DNA of 64,000 nucleotides from Lepus europaeus (Eukaryota > Chordata > Mammalia > Lagomorpha > Leporidae): assembly GCF_033115175.1 (NCBI RefSeq), contig NC_084829.1, forward strand, positions 134,202,996-134,266,995. The letters are read 5' to 3'. The translations under genes and the position numbers were made by a program. Of this stretch, positions 57,351 to 64,000 are shown piece after piece. Under the pieces are notes generated by a model. That model saw only the letters and a program-made list of their open reading frames with translations. It made no database searches and was not told where the DNA came from. Position 1 is the stretch's first letter, and each line of letters opens with the position of its first letter.

Positions 57351-57743
57351 ACCTAGTAAATTAAACACATTTCTTAATTTTTCTATTCCTCATTTTACTC
57401 ATCTGTAAAGTTATTATGTTGAAAAGTTTCTATTAGAACTAAATAAGTTAATTTGGAGAGTGCTTACAGTAGTACCTGGTAAGAAGTAAACATTTTATGG
57501 GGGGAAAAGCCATTGTAATCCACAAACTGTACTTTGGAAATTTACATCTACTAAATAAAATTTAATAGCCTTTGTATACACAGGCAATGCTACGGCTGAG
57601 GAAGAACTTCTAAGATCAATCCCATTCACAATAGCTACAAAAACAATCAAATACCTTGGAATAAACTTAACCAAGGATGTTAAAGATCTCTATGATGAAA
57701 ATTACAAAACCTTGAAGAAAGAAATAAAAGAAGATACCAAAAA

Positions 57744-58358
57744 ATGGAAAAATCTTCCACGCTCATGGATTGGAAGAATCAATATATCAAAATGTCCATT
57801 CTCCCAAGAGCAATTTACGGATTCATTGCAATACCAATCAAAATACCAAAGACATTCTTCTCAGATCTGGAAAAAATGATGCTGAAATTCATATGGAGAC
57901 ACAGGAAACCTCGAATAACTAAAGCAATCTTGTACAACAAAAACAAAGCCAGAGACATCACAATACCAGATTTCAGGACATACTACAGGGCAGTTGTAAT
58001 CAAAACAGCATGGTACTGGTACAGAAACAGATGGGTAGACCAATGGAACAGAATAGAAACACCAGAAATCAATCCAAACATCCACAGCCAACTTATATTT
58101 GATCAAGGATCTAAAACCAATTCCTGGAGCAAGGAGAGTCTATTCAATAAATGGTGCTGGGAAAACTGGATTTCCACGTGCAGAAGCATGAAGCAAGACC
58201 CCTACCTTTCACCTTACACAAAAATTCACTCAACACGGATTAAAGACTTAAATCTACGACCTGACACCATCAAATTATTAGAGCATTGGAGAAACCCTGC
58301 AAGATATAGGTACCGGCAAAGACTTCCTAGAAAAGACCCTGGAGGCGCAGGCAGTTAA
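57744..58358 (+). pseudogene. L1 ORF2 fragment (C-terminal half), open 204 codons
   Basis: An uninterrupted part of the L1 ORF2 protein downstream of the reverse-transcriptase core. The frame is lost after 58358 near TACCGGCAAAGACTTCC and reappears in pieces to about 59390 despite the SINE at 58678. The endonuclease domain and most of the RT are absent, so it cannot support retrotransposition. Confidence 0.88.
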
Positions 58359-58677
58359 AGCCAAAATTAACTATTGGGATTGCATGAAATTGAGAAGTTT
58401 CTGTACTGCAAAAGAAACAGTCAGGAGAGTGTAGAGGCAACCGACAGAATGGGAAAAAAATATTTGGAAAATACGCAACAGATAAAGGGTCGATAACCAG
58501 AATCTACAAAGAAATCAAGAAACTCCACAACCTCAAAACAAACAACCCACTTAAGAGATGGGCCAAGGACCTCAATAGACATTTTTCAAAAGAGGAAATC
58601 CAGATGGCCAACAGTCACATGAAAAAATGTTCAAGATCACTAGCAATCAGGGAAATGCAAATCAAAACCACAATGAG

Positions 58678-59014
58678 GCTGGCGCCGTGGCTTAACAAGC
58701 TAATCCTCCGCCTTGTCGTGCCTGCACGCTGGGTTCTAGTCCCGGTTGGAGCGCCGGATTCTATCCCGGTTGCCCCTCTTCCAGGCCAGCTCTCTGCTAT
58801 GGCCCGGAAAGGCAGTGGAGGATGGCCCAGGTCCTTGGGCCCTGCACCCGCATGGGAGACCAGGAGAAGCACCTGGCTCCTGGCTTCGGATCAGCGGGAT
58901 GCGCCGGCCACAGCGGCCATTGGAGGGTGAACCAACGGCAAAAAGGAAGACCTTTCTCTCTGTCTCTCTCTCTCACTATCCACTCTGCCTGTCAAAAAAA
59001 AAAAAAAAAAAAAC
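58678..59014 (+). mobile_element. CSINE, young type, in L1 ORF2
   Basis: GCTGGCGCCGTGGCTTAACA to CTGTCA-poly(A) of about 19. Target duplication CCACAATGAG at 58668-58677 and 59015-59024, inside the ORF2 sequence it disrupts. Confidence 0.96.
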
Positions 59015-59387
59015 CCACAATGAGGTTTCACCTCACCCCGGTGAGAATGGCTCACATTCAGAAATCTACCAACAATAGATGCTGGCGAGGATGTGGGGAA
59101 AAAGGGACACTAACCCACTGTTGGTGGGAATGCAAACTGGTTAAGCCACTATGGAAGCCAGTCTGGAGATTCCTCAGAAACCTGAATATAACCCTACCAT
59201 ACAACCCAGCCATCCCACTCCTTGGAATTTACCCAAAGGAAATTAAATTGGCAAACAAAAAAGCTGTCTATACATTAATGTTTATTGCAGCTCAATTCAC
59301 AATAGCTAAGGCCTGGAACCAACCCAAATACCCATTAACAGTAGACTGGATAAAGAAATTATGGGACATGTACTCTATAGAATACTA

Positions 59388-59740
59388 GGCTGGCACCGTG
59401 GCTTAACAGGCTAATCCTCCGCCTTGCGGCGCCGGCACACTGGGTTCTAGTCCCGGTTGGGGCGCCGGATTCTATCCCGGTTGCCCCTCTTCCAGGCCAG
59501 CTCTCTGCTATGGCCCGGAAAGGCAGTGGAGGATGGCCCAGGTCCTTGGGCCCTGCACCCGCATGGGAGACCAGGAGAAGCACCTGGCTCCTGGCTTCGG
59601 ATCAGCGCGATGTGCTGGCCGCAGTGGCCATTGGAGGGTGAACCAACGGCAAAAAGGAAGACCTTTCTCTCTGTCTCTCTCTCTCACTATCCACTCTGCC
59701 TGTCAAAAAAAATAAATCAATAAATAAAAATTTTAAAAAA
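59388..59740 (+). mobile_element. CSINE, young type, with 35-bp target duplication
   Basis: GGCTGGCACCGTGGCTTAAC to AATAAATCAATAAATAAAAA. The L1 sequence at 59353-59387 is repeated without a mismatch at 59741-59775, so the duplicated target is 35 bp. It is very similar to the copy at 58678. Confidence 0.96.
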
Positions 59741-61157
59741 AAGAAATTATGGGACATGTACTCTATAGAATACTATACATCAGTCAAAAAAAATGAAACC
59801 CAGTCATTTGCAACAAGATGGAGGAATCTGGAAAACATTATGCTGAGTGAATTAAGCTAGTCCCAAAGGGACAAATATCATATGTTCTCCCTGATCGGCG
59901 ACAACTAACTGAGCACCAAAGGGGAAACCTGTTGAAGTGAAATGGAAACTATGAGAAACAGTGACTTGATAAGCTCTTGTCCTGACTGTTGATGTACAAT
60001 GTAATACTTTATCCCTTTTAGTATTTTTTTTGTTTGTTTTGTTCTAGTACTATTGGTTGAACTCTGTAATTAACACACAATTATTCTCAGTTGTTTAAAT
60101 TTTAACTGAAAAGTGATCCCTGTTAAATATAAGAGTGGGAATAAGAGAGGGAGGAGATGTACAGTTTGGGACATGCTCAATCGGACTTGCCCCAAATGGT
60201 GAAGTTAGAAACGTGCCAGGGGATTCCAATACAATCCCATCAAGGTGGCATGTACCAACGCCATCTCACTAGTCCAAGTGATCAATTTCAGTTCACAATT
60301 GATCACACTGATAGGTCTAAGAGTCAACGGGATCACACAAACAAGACTAGTGTCTGCTAATACTAACTGATAGAATCAAAAAGGGAGAGAACGATCCATC
60401 ATGGGCAGTGGGATACACAGCAGACTCATAGAATGGCAGATGTCCTAAACAGCACTCTGGCCTCAGAATCAGCCCGTAAGGCATTCGGATCTGGCTGAAG
60501 AGCCCATGAGAGTATTGTAGGCATGGAAAGCCAAGACACTCTGGAAAAAAAAAAAAAGACCTAAATGAAAGATCTCTGTGAGTGAGATCCCAGTGGAAAT
60601 AATGGGGCCATCGAAGAAGGAGGTACCTTTCTCTGAAGGGAGGAGAGAACTTCCACTTTGACTATGACCCTGTCGGAATAAGATCGAAGTCAGCGAACTC
60701 AAAAGGCTTCCATAGCCTTGGCAACTCATGACTAGAGCCTAGGGAGATTACTGATGCCATAAACAGGAGTGTCAAATTGTTAAGTCAACAACAGGAGTCA
60801 CTGTGTACTTATGTCTCATGTGGGATCTGTCCTTAATGTGTTGTCCAATGTGAAGTAATGTTATAACTAGTAATGAAACAGTATTTTACACTTTGTGTTT
60901 CTGTGTAGGTGCAAACTGATGAAATCTTTACTTAATATATACTAAATCGATCTTCTGTGTATAAAGATAATTGAAAATGAATCTTGATGTGAATGGAATG
61001 GGAGAGGGAGCGGGAGATGGGAGGGGTGCGAGTGGGAGGGAAATTATGGTGGGGGGAGCCATTGTAATCCATAAACTGTACTTTGGAAATTTATATTTAC
61101 AAAAGAAAAAAAGAAATAAAAGTTTAAAAAAAGAAGTAAATATTTACTAAATGTTAG

Positions 61158-61465
61158 ATTTTTTAAATTTGTATTTCTTTATTTTCATGTCTTACTGAAA
61201 GGCAGAGAGGTAAAGACAAACAGATAGATAATCTATACTCAAATTTGCTCTCCAAATGCCCACAACAGCTGGGGCTAGGTAGGTCAAAGCCAGGAACCTG
61301 GAACTCAATCTGTATCTCCCATATGGATGGCAGAGACCCAAGTACTTGAACCATGATCTGCTGCCTCCCAGGGTCACCATTAGCAGAAAGATACACTGGA
61401 AGCCCAGGGGGTTCAGTACTCAAATCATGTACTTTAAATAGGATGCATACATCCCAAGCAGTGAC
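61158..61465 (-). mobile_element. Older C-type SINE, antisense
   Basis: TTTAAATTTGTATTTCTTTA, CTGAAAGGCAGAGAGG, TCTCCAAATGCCCACAACAG, CTCCCATATGGATGGCAGAG and ACATCCCAAGCAGTGAC. Confidence 0.82.
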
Positions 61466-61479
61466 TTTTTTTTGTGCTA

Positions 61480-61960
61480 TTAAAAACTATAGGATGATGA
61501 AATAAGAGTATTATTAATTGGAAGCTCAAAGCAATTATCATACGAATAGTGACACTTTATCTTAGACATGAAAAATAAGGACTCACCCATGCACAGGTCC
61601 CAAATACAACTAGAAGGACCACAAAGAGTCCTGAGGTAGGCACTGCTGTGATGTATTCGAGTGACACAGTCTTGGCCAGTGTAGTCAGAGGGTAGTAAGC
61701 AAAGTGGAGTCTGGAAGGACATGGTAAGGAATTTGGACTTAATACTAAACACAATGGAAGGTTTGAGGTATTTTAAGCAAGGGAAGGACTATGATAGAAC
61801 TCTGTTAGAAATGAATTTTAGGAGGACAAGAATGGAAGCCAAAAGACCTTTACAAAACTGCTGTCTGTAATCATTGAGTAAAAAATTCTGGTGATGTAAA
61901 CCAGAGTTCAGCAGAGGAAATGGAGAGAAGAGGGCAGTTTGAGAAAAATTCAAGGGATAA
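61480..61960 (+). repeat. Ancient mammal-wide repeat (as at 3420-3845)
   Basis: GGAAGGACATGGTAAGGAAT, TTGGACTTAATACTAAACAC, AATGGAAGGTTTGAGGTATT, TTAAGCAAGGGAAGGACTAT and GGACAAGAATGGAAGCC match the later part of the same old repeat type. Class uncertain. Confidence 0.5.
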
Positions 61961-62494
61961 GTTGTCCTTGATCTCATCAGCTCTCCATGGTAGAGATGAG
62001 ATTTTTATTTTAATAAGGTCCTTCTGGCATTCACATTATTTAAACCAGTCTGGAAAGGGTCCTAAGCACTTATCTCCAGGTCAGGTCAAGTCCATATCAT
62101 TTTATGAAATTCACATTAGTGAGCAGTAGACAGGAGAATATAAGCCTCATCACGTATTTCGTATAATAAGCCAAATAGTAAAACCATGCAAAGTCATGGC
62201 CTAGTGGAAGGAGTATCACAAGACACATCAGGACACAGATTGAAGTGGAAACGTCATCAGTGGCACTTCATACTATCCAAATTCTTCACCACTTGGGCCT
62301 TGCTGCTTCTAAGCCCCATCCAGTTGTGATCATCTATTACTTTATTTGTCAACTTAAAAATGCTATATCACCGGGAAATAGTTCATGTTCCTGAGGTCAG
62401 GAGTCAACCTTAGAATCTTTCTGCTGGTTCCAGGATCAAATCCCCATGACCCTTGATTCTTAAAAGCCAAGTTATTGCCACAAGAAATAATCTA
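61961..62494. other. Unclassified intergenic DNA
   Basis: A weak MIR-like start (AGTCATGGCCTAGTGGAAGG, about 62193) is not sustained. Nothing else recognised. Confidence 0.4.
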
Positions 62495-62785
62495 GTTTAA
62501 GAATTTTTATATATTTATTCATTTGAAAGGCAGACAGGAGACAGAGGCAGACATACACAAAGATATCCTATCTGCTGGCTCATTCAGCAAATGCTCACAA
62601 CAGGAAGAGTTGGGCCACACTGAAGCCAGTTGCCTACAACTCATTCTGGTTCTCCCACATGCGTGGCAGGGATTCAAGTACTTGAGCCATCACCTGCAGC
62701 TTCCCAGAGTCCACACTAACAGGAAGCAGAGCCTGGACTCCAACTTTGTCTTGCAAACAAATTAATAATGCCAAACACCTGCCCC
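62495..62785 (-). mobile_element. Older C-type SINE, antisense
   Basis: TTTTTATATATTTATTCATT, TGAAAGGCAGACAGG, CTCCCACATGCGTGGCAGGG and TGCCAAACACCTGCCCC. Confidence 0.85.
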
Positions 62786-62939
62786 GAAAAGAACCAATTG
62801 TAAGCAGATAGTCACCTGGGAAAACCTTTGATTCTGTGTCATCCCCTCCTAACCAGACAGGAAGGAGGCTGGCAGCAAATTGACCTGAGTTTTTTGTACA
62901 CCTCTCAATAAAATATATTGTACATAAAAGTTCTGTACA

Positions 62940-63262
62940 GGGGCTGGTGCTGTGGCATAGCTGGTAAAGCCACCACCTGCAGTGCCAGCATCCCATTTGG
63001 GCAAGTCCCGGCTGCTCTTCTTCCAATCCAGGTCTCTGCGTGGCCTGGAAAGCAGTAGAAGATGGCCCAAGCCCTTAGGCCCCTGCACCCACATGGGAGA
63101 CCGGGAAGAAGCACCTGGCTCCTGGCTTTGGATCAGCACAGTTCCAGCCGTTGCGGCCATCTGGGGAGTGAACCAATGGAAGGAAGACCTTTCTCTCTGT
63201 CTCTCCCTCTCACTGTCTGTAACTCTACCTTTCAAATAAATTTTAAAAATCTTTAAAAAAGA
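62940..63262 (+). mobile_element. CSINE
   Basis: GGGGCTGGTGCTGTGGCATAG to CTACCTTTCAAATAAATTTT. It lacks about 20 bp around the GGTTCAAG box. Confidence 0.93.
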
Positions 63263-64000
63263 TTTAGGAGACTAAGTGTCACATCTCACCATCTGCCTGG
63301 GTTTCAATTCAGCTCACTTGTTGCCTGGGATCCAACCTGTGCTTCAAGTACATAGGCTTGACTTCTTTCAAAGCTACATTTCAGAGCACGTGAAAGGCAA
63401 GATTAATTTTGGCATCCAAAGAACCATGAAGTGCCTTTCTTTAGATTCAGTTGGTATTATTCATTAGCTTTAAATACTATTGTTGTAGCATCTGTACCAC
63501 CAATCATTGCATTCAATGTGAAAAGAGGAGGTTAATTCTGATTACTAAAGGGTTTATACTCTAAGCTGATGCCAGGTAAAGGTAACACCACATGGCATAC
63601 CACTGCTGGCCTTCTGACATAAACACCAACCAGGCTCATGCTAACAGGCTAGTATCACTATAATTGACAACAAGTAAGGAACTCCCGTGCTCAATTCAGT
63701 AAATGAAGTTAAAACACAAGAATAATGAAGCCAAACTTCAATGGATTTATGAGCAGGTAGACAGCAATCAATCAACAGCAAACAACAGGTGCAGTGGCAG
63801 TCATGCAGAATCAAGAGGCACCAACTTGCTTAGAAGATCTGCAAATTGTTAGAGTGATGGTAGTCGCCATTAAATGAAGAGAAGAAAACATCTGGAGGTG
63901 TTCATTAGAAGAGGGAAATAAAGAGAATTGGCAGCTTTGCCCACTTGCCAACCTGTGTGCCTCCTGGACAAATGATGATGAGCACAAGAAAAGGATTCAA
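63263..64000. other. Unclassified intergenic DNA to window end
   Basis: No repeat, RNA gene or exon recognised. Confidence 0.45.

Larger units (their letters stand above)
57496..61130 (+). mobile_element. L1, sense: chimeric 5' end, ORF2 end, 3'UTR
   Basis: A duplication AAGAAGTAAAYATTT (57481-57495 and 61131-61145, one mismatch) bounds the whole insertion. From 57570 it is ORF2: the 57744-58358 frame reads as L1 ORF2 ([20 protein letters not shown], then [13 protein letters not shown]). The last ORF2 codons follow around 59015-59850, and the 3'UTR continues to 61130 with a single module. The first 73 bp (57497-57569) instead match the extreme 3' end of an L1. Two young CSINEs are nested. 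No intact ORF2 remains. Confidence 0.9.

Noticed and set aside
57744..58358. 204-codon frame as a host gene
   Set aside because: It matches L1 ORF2 and lies within an L1 insertion bounded by a target duplication.

Overview
This window is non-coding nuclear DNA from a lagomorph, most likely European rabbit (Oryctolagus cuniculus) or a close relative. The diagnostic sign is a dense population of lagomorph C repeats (CSINEs). These are tRNA-derived SINEs whose head carries a B-box-like GGTTCTAGTCC and whose tail is a CT-rich tract, TTTCAAATAAATAAAT and poly(A). I list about 39 copies and fragments on both strands. Rabbit-type LINE-1 copies share a characteristic 3' end (CCATTGTAA..AAACTGTACTTTGGAAATTTAT). 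I see no bacterial or viral gene organisation, and no intact multi-exon protein-coding gene. Family names were assigned by eye, without a repeat library.

Layout. 0.2-7.4 kb: a 5'-truncated L1 with a duplicated 3'UTR module, then SINEs, a MIR and an ancient repeat. 8.6-11.9 kb: an L1 that appears twin-primed (5' part inverted), itself carrying a SINE, a second L1 and a stray sense L1 patch. 12.2-12.9 kb: a MaLR-type LTR with a nested SINE. 13.35-14.87 kb: an intronless retrocopy of the bicistronic MOCS2 mRNA (molybdopterin synthase), with the small-subunit frame open and the large-subunit frame broken. 14.9-18.85 kb: a long old antisense L1M with nested SINEs. 19.0-21.7 kb and 23.9-27.6 kb: repeat-poor DNA, the second stretch containing a 33-nt U2 snRNA retropseudogene. 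27.6-32.5 kb: SINEs and old L1. 33.1-34.3 kb: an isolated CpG island with promoter-like motifs, followed by repeat-poor DNA to 35.9 kb. 35.9-47.4 kb: old L1M, MIR, MaLR LTR, SINEs and a mariner-like element. 47.4-49.3 kb: repeat-poor. 49.3-57.3 kb: a second L1 with the duplicated 3'UTR, MaLR LTRs and SINEs. 57.5-61.1 kb: a sense L1 (end of ORF2 plus 3'UTR) with a chimeric 5' end and two young SINE insertions, one with a 35-bp target duplication. 61.1-64 kb: SINEs, an ancient repeat and unclassified DNA.

No genes work together here; the biology is retrotransposition. Nesting orders the events: MIR, Tigger-like, MaLR and L1M are oldest, then the mariner-like elements and older C-type SINEs, then rabbit L1 and young CSINEs. 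The one place that could mark a real transcription unit is the CpG island near 33.1-34.3 kb. The open reading frames of 60-200 codons elsewhere are explained by SINE or L1 sequence, or are unsupported.
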